DNA from: Chitinophagaceae bacterium
GTDB taxonomy: Bacteria; Bacteroidota; Bacteroidia; Chitinophagales; Chitinophagaceae
Assembly (NCBI GenBank): GCA_947447815.1
Contig: CANFLJ010000072.1
Span: forward strand, 1-8,361
DNA: 8,361 nucleotides
Direction: 5' to 3'
The translations under genes were made by a program, and so were the position numbers. Below the pieces are notes generated by a model, which worked only from the letters and a program-made list of their open reading frames with translations, did no database searches and had not been told where the DNA came from. Position 1 is the stretch's first letter; every line of letters starts with the position of its first letter. Below are positions 1 to 5,767 of this stretch, piece by piece.

Positions 1-120
1 GTCATGTCGTATAAAGGAGATATTAATAGGGAATAAAAACTTTTACAATTAAACTCTTTTGAAAGTAAAGTAACCATTATTTAAGAAGCCAATCATTTAT
101 ATTATATAAAAAGACACATA

Positions 121-166
121 TGCGGAGAATAAAGGCTCTAATCTCCGCAGATTCTGCGGCGATTAG
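121..166. repeat. GC-rich hairpin cluster with alternative pairings
   Basis: Three related words lie together: TGCGGAGA (121-128), TCTCCGCA (142-149) and CTGCGG (154-159). The first two form a perfect 8-base inverted repeat. Alternatively, CTAATC (138-143) pairs with GATTAG (161-166) and CCGCAG (145-150) with CTGCGG (154-159), giving a compact hairpin with one mismatch and a 3-base loop. The two folds exclude each other because they share 142-149. The stretch is clearly richer in GC than its AT-rich surroundings. No gene is visible around it. Words such as AATCTGCGG recall dispersed intergenic repeats of Bacteroidota genomes, but that is from memory and was not searched. Nothing ties the hairpin to a particular transcript. 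Confidence 0.5.
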
Positions 167-206
167 GTAAACAGTTATGATTATTAGCTTCCAATTATTC
201 AAAACA

Positions 207-250
207 AAAACGCTTAACAATTGTATTGTATAACAACTGTTAAGCGTTTT
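207..250 (-). terminator. Intrinsic terminator downstream of the glutamate dehydrogenase gene
   Basis: AAAACGCTTAACA (207-219) is the exact reverse complement of TGTTAAGCGTTTT (238-250), a 13-base perfect stem. After one mismatch it continues for four more pairs (221-224 with 233-236) around an 8-base loop. Read on the minus strand, the stem ends in TTTTTGTTTTG, a typical U-rich tail. It lies 44 bases past the gdh stop. Because the stem begins with AAAA and ends with TTTT it could also work on the plus strand, though no plus-strand gene is visible upstream. Confidence 0.85.
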
Positions 251-283
251 AAATATAGCGTTTAGCATTCCGCGTTAAGCGTT
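239..283. repeat. Short direct repeats of GTTAAGCGTT between gdh and its terminator
   Basis: GTTAAGCGTT occurs at 239-248, inside the right arm of the terminator, and again at 274-283. A degenerate relative, AGCGTTTAGC, lies between them at 257-266. The copy at 274-283 is also the reverse complement of AACGCTTAAC (209-218), so it could compete with the right terminator arm for pairing. This may be a decayed intergenic repeat or a duplicated terminator arm. Function is unknown. Confidence 0.5.
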
Positions 284-294
284 CTGCCAATTTA

Positions 295-1707
295 CTATGG
301 GAATATTCCTAGTTCATTATATGTTCTTGCTACTTTATTAATAGCACTTACATAAGCTGCTGTTCTCATATCGGGAATAGCAGGATTATTTTCCATTATT
401 TCAATAATCTCTCTGGTAGCATCTATCATCGTTTCTTCCAGTCCAGAATGTACTAAATCTACTTCATCAGCACCATGAGCAATAGATTGTCTGTCTGCTT
501 CGCTAATGGTTTTGCCAGTCAGTTCTTCCATCTGGCTAACGATCTTGGATTGTACATTTTCGGTAAATCTTTTTTCCATTCTACCATAACGTACGTGACT
601 AAGATTCTTCAACCACTCAAAATAACTTACGGTTACCCCCCCTGCATTCAGGTACATATCTGGCACCACCAAGATGCCTTTTGTAGCAAATATTTCATCT
701 GCTTCTGGCGTTAATGGTCCATTTGCAGCTTCGCCTATTATTTTAGCTTTTACATTCGGTGCATTTACACCGTTTATTACGTTTTCTAATGCCGCAGGAA
801 TCAGAATATCGCATTCCAGTTCCAGTGCATCGCTGCTTTTTGCAAGGTTGGTAGCACCGGGGAAATTAAGGATAGAACCTGTAGCTTTTCTGTGTTGGAA
901 AAGTTCTTCTTCGTTAATACCATCTGCTTTATAGATAGCTCCTTCGTATTCAGCAATAGATACCAGTATAGCACCATTTTCGCGGAAGAATTTAGCAGAG
1001 TGGTAGCCCACATTTCCCAATCCCTGTACCACAACTCTTTTGCCTTCGATGCCAGTAGTAAGACCCACTTTGTCCATCATGTTTTTCTTGGAACAAACTT
1101 CTCTGATACCAAAGTATACGCCTAATCCGGTAGCTTCTTTACGGCCATTTACACCGCCCTGACTTATTGGTTTACCCGTTACACAACCAGCAGCATCAAT
1201 TTCGCCTGGTCGCAAGGAAGAATAAGTATCTACAATCCAGCTCATTTCTCTTTCGCCTGTTCCGTAATCCGGTGCAGGTACATCGATACCAGGGCCAATG
1301 AAATTCTTTTTAGTTAACTCACTGGTATAACGTCTGGTAATTTTTTCCAGTTCGTAAGTACTATACTTTTTAGGGTCTATTTTTATACCACCTTTAGCAC
1401 CACCGAAAGGTACATTTACAATAGCACATTTATAAGTCATCAGACTGGCAAGCGCCATTACTTCGTCCTGATTTACACCCATGCTAAATCGGATACCTCC
1501 CTTACATGGAGATTTGTGTTGAGAATGTTGCACACGATAAGCTTCAATAACTTCTATTCGCCCATCATCCATTCTTACGGGGAATTTCATGCTGTAAATG
1601 CTATTACACGCTTTAATCTGTTCCAGAAGGCCTTTGTCCCATTTAGTGAACTCGGCCGCCTTGTTGAAACTCTTTTCTACACTCTCGAAAAAACTGTAGT
1701 TTGACAT
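295..1707 (-). CDS. gdh: Glutamate dehydrogenase (Glu/Leu/Phe/Val dehydrogenase family, animal mitochondrial-like type)
   Basis: This cytoplasmic enzyme of 470 residues should interconvert glutamate with 2-oxoglutarate plus ammonia. The N-terminal dimerisation and substrate domain carries PCKGGIRF (67-74, Lys69), TYKCAIVNVPFGGAKGG with Lys93 and the catalytic Lys105, and VPAPDYGTG with the catalytic-type Asp147. The Rossmann domain shows GLGNVG (229-234), followed by VSIAEYEG. The acidic residue there is compatible with NAD use, but cofactor choice is inferred. YFEWLKNLSHVRYGR (362-376) and DLVHSGLEETM (417-427) closely resemble the vertebrate mitochondrial enzyme as I remember it, so glutamate is far more likely than leucine or phenylalanine as substrate. 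The ATG at 1707 gives a normal N-terminus and a leader of about 50 bases below a promoter with a palindrome. A strong terminator follows. It is on the same strand as ccmCD but 110 bases away, so probably has its own promoter. Confidence 0.95.
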   Translation of the reverse strand: MSNYSFFESVEKSFNKAAEFTKWDKGLLEQIKACNSIYSMKFPVRMDDGRIEVIEAYRVQHSQHKSPCKGGIRFSMGVNQDEVMALASLMTYKCAIVNVPFGGAKGGIKIDPKKYSTYELEKITRRYTSELTKKNFIGPGIDVPAPDYGTGEREMSWIVDTYSSLRPGEIDAAGCVTGKPISQGGVNGRKEATGLGVYFGIREVCSKKNMMDKVGLTTGIEGKRVVVQGLGNVGYHSAKFFRENGAILVSIAEYEGAIYKADGINEEELFQHRKATGSILNFPGATNLAKSSDALELECDILIPAALENVINGVNAPNVKAKIIGEAANGPLTPEADEIFATKGILVVPDMYLNAGGVTVSYFEWLKNLSHVRYGRMEKRFTENVQSKIVSQMEELTGKTISEADRQSIAHGADEVDLVHSGLEETMIDATREIIEIMENNPAIPDMRTAAYVSAINKVARTYNELGIFP

Positions 1708-1745
1708 AACTTTTTCATTTATTATTTGGCAATCAATCGTCGTTA

Positions 1746-1765
1746 TTACTAACGTTAGTTAGTAA
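1746..1765. promoter_or_regulatory. Palindromic operator at the gdh transcription start
   Basis: TTACTAAC (1746-1753) and GTTAGTAA (1758-1765) form a perfect 8-base inverted repeat with a 4-base spacer. A second perfect 12-base palindrome, ACTAACGTTAGT (1748-1759), lies inside it. The site overlaps the downstream edge of the predicted -7 box and the expected start point of gdh, where a repressor would block transcription. Size and symmetry suit a dimeric regulator such as a TetR-family protein, but that family assignment is inference. No regulator gene is in the window. Confidence 0.55.
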
Positions 1766-1795
1766 AAATAGGGTCTGATATAATATCATTGCAAT
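1763..1795 (-). promoter_or_regulatory. Predicted gdh promoter
   Basis: On the minus strand, ATTG (1795-1792) is followed after 21 bases by TATTTTTA (1770-1763). This is one mismatch from each half of the Bacteroidota primary-sigma consensus TTTG / TAnnTTTG. The start point would fall near 1757, giving a leader of about 50 bases before the ATG at 1707. The inverted repeat at 1746-1765 overlaps it. Confidence 0.4.
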
Positions 1796-1817
1796 TTTGT
1801 GGAAAATATTTTTAAAA

Positions 1818-2030
1818 TTACTCCTTTTCCAATGCGGAAATCTTTCTATCCAGGTTGATTAAATAGATAAAAAGACCGCTAATAATAACGAATACCACCA
1901 GCACCACAACGTATAATTTACCATTGCTATGCATGAAATCGTTAGGAGGGGGAGTGTTGGTTTGAGCAAACAAACTACTGGCAAAAAAAGATGCTATAGC
2001 CAGCATCATCAATCGTACTATTTTATACAT
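1818..2030 (-). CDS. ccmD: CcmD family protein (small membrane protein of cytochrome c maturation)
   Basis: A 70-residue protein. Residues 1-22 look like a signal peptide (hydrophobic 7-20, then SLFAQ). A Pro-rich linker follows, then HSNGKLYVVVLVVF starting one transmembrane helix (about 38-58) and a charged tail, LDRKISALEKE, that could form a short coiled coil. CcmD proteins are small membrane partners that help CcmC hand heme to the chaperone CcmE. The NGKLYVVV...LDRKI..LEKE pattern is typical of the Bacteroidota CcmD family as I remember it. Its start overlaps the last 8 bases of ccmC, which suggests coupled translation. The signal peptide makes it longer than the classic proteobacterial CcmD, which has only the helix and tail. 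No ccmE follows. I see no clear terminator after it, so some read-through into gdh is possible. Confidence 0.8.
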   Translation of the reverse strand: MYKIVRLMMLAIASFFASSLFAQTNTPPPNDFMHSNGKLYVVVLVVFVIISGLFIYLINLDRKISALEKE

Positions 2031-2700
2031 GATATTTTTTTTCTTTTAATAATTGTAAACGTATTCTTAGGGTCGTAATCCATACTCCCAGCAGGGTCCA
2101 GCCCAATACTGCCGGCCAGAAAACCAGTTTCATGTTTACGTTGGAATCCTTAGGATTTAATCCCGGATTGCCTTCACTACCCAAACCACCTGGATGAAGT
2201 GATTCTGCTAATCTTGGCAAAATCCAAAGGGTAGGAAACAGCATGAAGAAGGCAAATATGTTGTACACCGCACCTATACGGGCTCTTTTATCGTCGTCGG
2301 TAAAACTACCTCTCAGTACAAAATACGCCATATAAATAAGAAGAGCAATGGCTGCCCCATTTTGTTTAGGATCGCCGCTCCATGGTTTGCCCCATTGATA
2401 ATTGGCCCAGATAGCACCTGTAATAAGGCCTAAAATTCCAAACACAATTCCCGTTCTGGCAAACTCGGTAGAGTAAAAATCATTCTTAGGAGTTGGTGCT
2501 TTCAGGTACTTGATAGCATATACTACCGATACGATAAACAGGATCATCATTCCAAACCACATAGGTACGTGGAAAAACAAGTTTCGGATACTTTGTTGCA
2601 ATGGTACACCGGGTGGATTTGGTACTTTTACCATAAAACCGGCAACACTTACATATAGCAATGAAACAATACTAATTAATTTCCACCAGGCAAATTTCAT
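2023..2700 (-). CDS. ccmC: CcmC/CcsA-family heme handling protein for cytochrome c biogenesis
   Basis: A 225-residue integral membrane protein with about six hydrophobic segments (roughly 7-24, 47-66, 83-99, 115-131, 143-160, 192-213). It carries the tryptophan-rich heme-binding motif in the form WANYQWGKPWSGDPKQNG (98-115). Two candidate heme-ligand histidines flank it: His44 in FFHVPMWF and His169 in SLHPGG. Length and layout fit CcmC, which presents heme on the outer face of the inner membrane for transfer to CcmE, rather than the much larger CcmF or CcsA fusions. The motif reads WSGDPKQNG where proteobacterial CcmC has WVWDARLTS, which I believe is usual for the Bacteroidota branch. The ATG at 2700 gives a normal short N-terminus (MKFAWWK). 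ccmD overlaps its 3' end. The gene diverges from coaE across 153 bases. No ccmB is beside it. Confidence 0.88.
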   Translation of the reverse strand: MKFAWWKLISIVSLLYVSVAGFMVKVPNPPGVPLQQSIRNLFFHVPMWFGMMILFIVSVVYAIKYLKAPTPKNDFYSTEFARTGIVFGILGLITGAIWANYQWGKPWSGDPKQNGAAIALLIYMAYFVLRGSFTDDDKRARIGAVYNIFAFFMLFPTLWILPRLAESLHPGGLGSEGNPGLNPKDSNVNMKLVFWPAVLGWTLLGVWITTLRIRLQLLKEKKYHV

Positions 2701-2729
2701 ATTAAATAATACTCGTTTAATGAGCGCTG

Positions 2730-2737
2730 CAAATGTA
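2730..2737 (-). promoter_or_regulatory. Predicted -7 element of the ccmCD operon
   Basis: TACATTTG on the minus strand (2737-2730) matches the Bacteroidota -7 consensus TAnnTTTG exactly and lies about 30 bases before the ccmC ATG. It is followed by CAGCG, much like the box upstream of the gene at 3635-4555. No convincing TTTG is present at the expected -33 distance. Confidence 0.4.
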
Positions 2738-2812
2738 GGCGTGTTTTATATATTGTGTATCCGGTGGATATTTTTATATGGAATATTAATCAGGAAATCA
2801 TTTATTTGCTAT

Positions 2813-2829
2813 AGATATTTGTAATATCT
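2813..2829 (+). promoter_or_regulatory. Perfect inverted repeat upstream of coaE
   Basis: AGATATT (2813-2819), spacer TGT, then AATATCT (2823-2829) form a perfect 7-base inverted repeat ending 24 bases before the coaE ATG. It overlaps GATATTTG (2814-2821), one mismatch from the -7 consensus TAnnTTTG, so it may be the promoter itself with an operator-like symmetry, or a weak leader hairpin. No TTTG is seen at the right distance upstream. Confidence 0.3.
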
Positions 2830-2853
2830 GATAACGCAATAAATAGAAACGAT

Positions 2854-3453
2854 ATGCTTAAAGTAGGAATAACCGGCAACATTGGCTGCGGTAAAACAAT
2901 GATATGCGATATGTTTAAGGTATATGGAATACCAGTATATAATGCAGATATTGAAGCCAAAAAACTAATGGAAACTAATCCGGAAATTATCAGATTGGTA
3001 ACAAAAGAATTTGGTGAAGAATCTTATATAGATAATAAATTAAACAGAGCATACCTAGCCAAAAAGGTTTTTTCTGATTTTCACCAGCTACATTTATTAA
3101 ATGCTATTACACACCCCATAGTTATAGAACATTCCCTTGCCTGGATGAATAAGCAAGATGCTCCTTATGTTATAAAAGAGGCTGCTTTGATATTTGAATC
3201 GGGTTCTGCAAATGAACTGGATGTGTTAATAGGAGTGGATGCTCCTTACAATCTTCGTATAGAAAGAGTAGTGCACAGAGATGGCCTGAGCCGAGAAGAG
3301 ATTCTGAAAAGGATGGAACAGCAGATGGACCAGGAAATCAAAATGAAGCTTTGTAATTTTGTTATCAACAACAACGAAAAGCAATCTTTAATACAGCAGG
3401 TAGAAGATATTCATAAACAGCTTCTGATTTGTAAAGCAAAGGAAGTGGCATAA
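2854..3453 (+). CDS. coaE: Dephospho-CoA kinase
   Basis: A cytoplasmic enzyme of 199 residues, normal length for CoaE. It phosphorylates the 3' hydroxyl of dephospho-CoA with ATP, the last step of coenzyme A synthesis. It begins MLKVGITGNIGCGKT with the P-loop GNIGCGKT at 8-15. YNADIEAKKLM (29-39) holds the conserved Asp32. ITHPIV (85-90) is the usual His-Pro segment. IKEAALIFESG (107-117) and the lid region RDGLSREEILKRMEQQ (142-157) follow, then CNFVINNNE near the C-terminus, matching the usual ADFVIDN-type ending. The ATG start places the P-loop at the usual distance from the N-terminus. A small membrane-protein ORF starts 11 bases after its stop and is probably translated from the same transcript. 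Confidence 0.96.
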   Translation: MLKVGITGNIGCGKTMICDMFKVYGIPVYNADIEAKKLMETNPEIIRLVTKEFGEESYIDNKLNRAYLAKKVFSDFHQLHLLNAITHPIVIEHSLAWMNKQDAPYVIKEAALIFESGSANELDVLIGVDAPYNLRIERVVHRDGLSREEILKRMEQQMDQEIKMKLCNFVINNNEKQSLIQQVEDIHKQLLICKAKEVA

Positions 3454-3464
3454 GCATACTTATA

Positions 3465-3638
3465 TTGAACGATAAAATAGCATCGCAATGGATTGGGGCA
3501 TCTTTTTACTGGATGCAGAAAGGATTTAAAGGCGATTTCTATACACAGCTTGATAAACAATTTGAAAAGAGAAATATCTGGACAGGCTATATAATTAACC
3601 TGTTGATATTTGCTGTAATAATCTATTATATACTTTAA
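3465..3638 (+). CDS. Small uncharacterised protein with a C-terminal membrane helix
   Basis: An open frame after coaE, in a different frame from it, encodes 57 residues from a TTG at 3465, or 41 from the first ATG at 3513. The part before that ATG (NDKIASQWIGASFYW) looks as protein-like as the rest, so I prefer TTG. The protein has an aromatic amphipathic start, then MQKGFKGDFYTQLDKQFEKRNIW, then one hydrophobic helix, GYIINLLIFAVIIYYIL, that ends at the C-terminus. This suggests a protein held in the inner membrane by its tail. The start lies 11 bases past the coaE stop, which suits translational coupling. Its TAA overlaps the last 4 bases of the opposing gene. I do not recognise the family and assign no function. 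The weak start codon keeps confidence moderate. Confidence 0.55.
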   Translation: MNDKIASQWIGASFYWMQKGFKGDFYTQLDKQFEKRNIWTGYIINLLIFAVIIYYIL

Positions 3639-4555
3639 AAGTCGCTCTCGATAAAGAACTTGTTTTTCTCGAACAGTATATCATCCTGATACATTTCGTA
3701 AAAGAACCATCCAGCATGCGGAAAATTTGATTTATCAATCATCAGATAACTATCCTGCACTTTGCGTAGTGTGAATATGTCCGTGCCGTTTTCTTCTTTA
3801 AAGATTACTTTATATTGATGTTTTCCAAACTCAGGAACTTTAAGAATCGTATATCCATCCGTATTGGTAAATAAATAAGCAGAAGCCTTCCATACAGGCT
3901 TTGGTACAAAGGGTTTTATAATATATTCGTCTATGCCGATATTGAAAAGAGTGTCCTTTGTACTGGTTCTTATGGAGTCCTTATATTTCTTGTAAAAATC
4001 AATGTCCATCGTTTTTATCAGAGAATCTTTGGATCTTTTATAAATGGTTACCCAATGCACATATACCAAGTCTTCGGTTTCTATATCATCAGGCAATAAT
4101 TGAGGGGCTTTGAATAAAGATTCCGTTTCAGCATTCCATTCTTTATTTAATACATTTTTGCTATTAGAATTAGGCTTATAATGATCCTGTTGTTTATATA
4201 TTACACTATTAGCAGGAGCAGGCCTTGGTTGTTTGGATTTAGTAAAGAAGTAAGAACCACCACTTAGTACATAAAACAATCTATAGTATACTTTCATTCC
4301 TGGAGCAGGCGTATTATCTACAAATCCGTTTTGTGGTAATTCTGGTGACTGTGGCGAAAAAATTGTTTTGAAGAATCGGGTACTATCGTAGCTACGTTGT
4401 ACCGCTATCTGATTGCAACCTTCAAAAGGGTTCTTCCAGCTAATCTGAATATTTTCCGGAGAAAGTATAAAGACATTGAAATTGGGTAATGTATCCTGAG
4501 AATAGCTCTGTAATGATATAAATATCAAAAAAAAAGCAGCTATGATTTTATTCAT
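3635..4555 (-). CDS. Exported protein with a fibronectin-III-like N-terminal domain, linked to PorP/SprF
   Basis: A 306-residue protein that I do not recognise as a named family. Residues 1-19 form a signal peptide (MNKIIAAFFLIFISLQSYSQ, probable cut near 19/20). Residues about 24-105 resemble a fibronectin-III/immunoglobulin-like sandwich, with ILSPENIQISWKNP, then IAVQRSYDSTRFFKTI, FVDNTPAPGMKVYYRLFYV. A hydrophilic, Asn/Lys/Asp-rich middle (about 108-215) follows. The end (about 222-302) is again strand-rich: HQYKVIFKEENGTDIFTL, YLMIDKSNFPHAGWFFYEM and KNKFFI. That layout recalls T9SS C-terminal sorting domains, but no diagnostic match can be claimed. It begins 33 bases after PorP/SprF on the same strand and should share its transcript, though a perfect -7 box also sits just before its ATG. 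An extracytoplasmic, perhaps surface, location is inferred. Confidence 0.85.
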   Translation of the reverse strand: MNKIIAAFFLIFISLQSYSQDTLPNFNVFILSPENIQISWKNPFEGCNQIAVQRSYDSTRFFKTIFSPQSPELPQNGFVDNTPAPGMKVYYRLFYVLSGGSYFFTKSKQPRPAPANSVIYKQQDHYKPNSNSKNVLNKEWNAETESLFKAPQLLPDDIETEDLVYVHWVTIYKRSKDSLIKTMDIDFYKKYKDSIRTSTKDTLFNIGIDEYIIKPFVPKPVWKASAYLFTNTDGYTILKVPEFGKHQYKVIFKEENGTDIFTLRKVQDSYLMIDKSNFPHAGWFFYEMYQDDILFEKNKFFIESDF

Positions 4556-4560
4556 AGCTG

Positions 4561-4596
4561 CAAATATAATAGTACGATTGTTATGGTATTACCAAA
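4561..4596 (-). promoter_or_regulatory. Predicted internal promoter giving a near-leaderless transcript
   Basis: TATATTTG on the minus strand (4568-4561) matches TAnnTTTG exactly, and TTTG (4596-4593) lies 24 bases upstream, slightly longer than the usual spacing of about 17-23. Only five bases (CAGCT) separate the box from the ATG at 4555, so transcription would begin at or almost at the start codon. The TTTG overlaps the last codons of the PorP/SprF gene. Confidence 0.35.
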
Positions 4597-5644
4597 GGTT
4601 TCTTGGACACCAGTCACCGTATTTGTTATTGATTAAGAATCCAAGAATAATTTCATGAGAACCTTTACTTACCTGATTTAATTCGGAAGTAGTATAATCA
4701 TAAGAATATCCTACGGTCATTATTCCATTTACATTCAATCCAAGCATTCCTGCAAATCCATCCTGAACACGGTAAGTAGCACCTGCCCAGAATACATCCT
4801 GATACTGCACTTTTACATTCAAGTCAACTCCGATAGGAAGTGGATTGATATATCTGATTTGAGTAGAAGGAAGAATGGTAAAATCTTCGCCAGCACTGAA
4901 ACGGTAACCTGCAGACAGGAATAAGTGAGGTACCAATTGACCAGTAGAGGAAACGGTGTTTGTTTTAGTAGTATAAATTACATCAACAGGAACAATTTGT
5001 TGAGCAGCTAAACCTACAAAGTAGTCTCTTGAATACAACCACATACCAGCACTGATATCTGGTTTTAAGGTATTTAGTACACCACTACCTTGCACAGCAG
5101 GGTCAACATTCAAAGGACTGCTGGTATTACCACCACCTATGAAATCTAATTTACTGGCATCTAGTGAAACCTGCGTAAATCCAGCGGATAAACCAAAGGA
5201 TAAATTTGTTTTTGGTCCAATACCTAAGTGATAAGCTATAGAACCGTAAGCATTAATTGTATTTAAAGGGCCAGTATGATCATCAATAATTGCCATACCT
5301 ACACCAATATGATTTTCTGCTTTTTCGTAATCCTGCCAGTAAGCATTACCTCTTGGGTTGGCACCTGATGCATGAAAACTAGTGGCAGACTCTCTATCGT
5401 AAGCACTTCTTTTTAGTGGACCATGAATACTAAAGTAAGTGGTAACAGGAGCATCCTGCAAACCTACCCATTGCATTCTGTGACTAACTTTCATATCCCA
5501 GTAGTTCTCGATACCAGCAACAGCTGGATTGATGATGTAGTTATTCAGTATATACTGTGTATAATAAGGTCTTTGTTGAGCACTTACAGTAAGGGAGCTA
5601 AATATTAATCCACAAAGAAAAAATTGGGCAAATCTTTTTTTCAT
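4589..5644 (-). CDS. PorP/SprF family type IX secretion system membrane protein
   Basis: A 351-residue outer-membrane beta-barrel protein of the family linked to type IX secretion and gliding. In Flavobacterium, SprF is needed to export the adhesin SprB. Residues 1-22 are a signal peptide ending VSA before QQRPYY. The family hallmark YTQYILNNYIINPAVAG (28-44) follows, then HRMQWVGLQDAPVT (55-68), HIGVGMAIIDDHTGPL (112-127), and alternating strands such as GSIAYHLGIG and LNVKVQYQDVFWAGATYRV. It ends CPRNLW, the usual family ending with Cys-Pro-Arg near an aromatic residue. Length is typical. SprF genes usually sit directly after a giant adhesin gene with a gliding-type C-terminal domain. Here the gene heads its own transcript, preceded by a 401-base regulatory gap, and is followed by the exported FN3-like protein. 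The exported substrate cannot be read from sequence. Confidence 0.93.
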   Translation of the reverse strand: MKKRFAQFFLCGLIFSSLTVSAQQRPYYTQYILNNYIINPAVAGIENYWDMKVSHRMQWVGLQDAPVTTYFSIHGPLKRSAYDRESATSFHASGANPRGNAYWQDYEKAENHIGVGMAIIDDHTGPLNTINAYGSIAYHLGIGPKTNLSFGLSAGFTQVSLDASKLDFIGGGNTSSPLNVDPAVQGSGVLNTLKPDISAGMWLYSRDYFVGLAAQQIVPVDVIYTTKTNTVSSTGQLVPHLFLSAGYRFSAGEDFTILPSTQIRYINPLPIGVDLNVKVQYQDVFWAGATYRVQDGFAGMLGLNVNGIMTVGYSYDYTTSELNQVSKGSHEIILGFLINNKYGDWCPRNLW

Positions 5645-5738
5645 ACCGATGTTCTTATATAAATCCAGTTAAATAAAATTAGTTAACAATGAAAATAAAC
5701 TTGTAATTAATAAACAGTAAACAATCATTATTATGTTC

Positions 5739-5746
5739 CAAAAGTA
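5739..5746 (-). promoter_or_regulatory. Predicted -7 element of the PorP/SprF transcript
   Basis: TACTTTTG on the minus strand (5746-5739) is an exact TAnnTTTG match. The start point would be near 5733, leaving a leader of nearly 90 bases before the ATG at 5644. The only TTG-like upstream match, ATTG at 5765-5762, is only 15 bases away, shorter than usual, so this promoter may depend on an activator. Confidence 0.4.
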
Positions 5747-5767
5747 ATAATAGAATACATTCAATCC

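Noticed and set aside
1..36. Possible C-terminal end of an upstream plus-strand gene (VMSYKGDINRE then stop)
   Set aside because: Only 11 codons are visible and a second frame is also open to 51, so no coding claim can be supported.
77..268. Minus-strand ORF of 63 codons
   Set aside because: It runs straight through the gdh terminator hairpin and the GC-rich hairpin cluster. The translation is low-complexity and resembles no known protein, so it is most likely chance.
2510..2824. Plus-strand ORF of 104 codons between ccmC and coaE
   Set aside because: Most of it is antisense to ccmC, whose transmembrane and heme-motif pattern is clear. The rest is divergent promoter DNA.
3488..3529. Short ATG frame MDWGIFLLDAERI after coaE
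   Set aside because: It is only 13 codons and overlaps the longer, more protein-like frame at 3465-3638.
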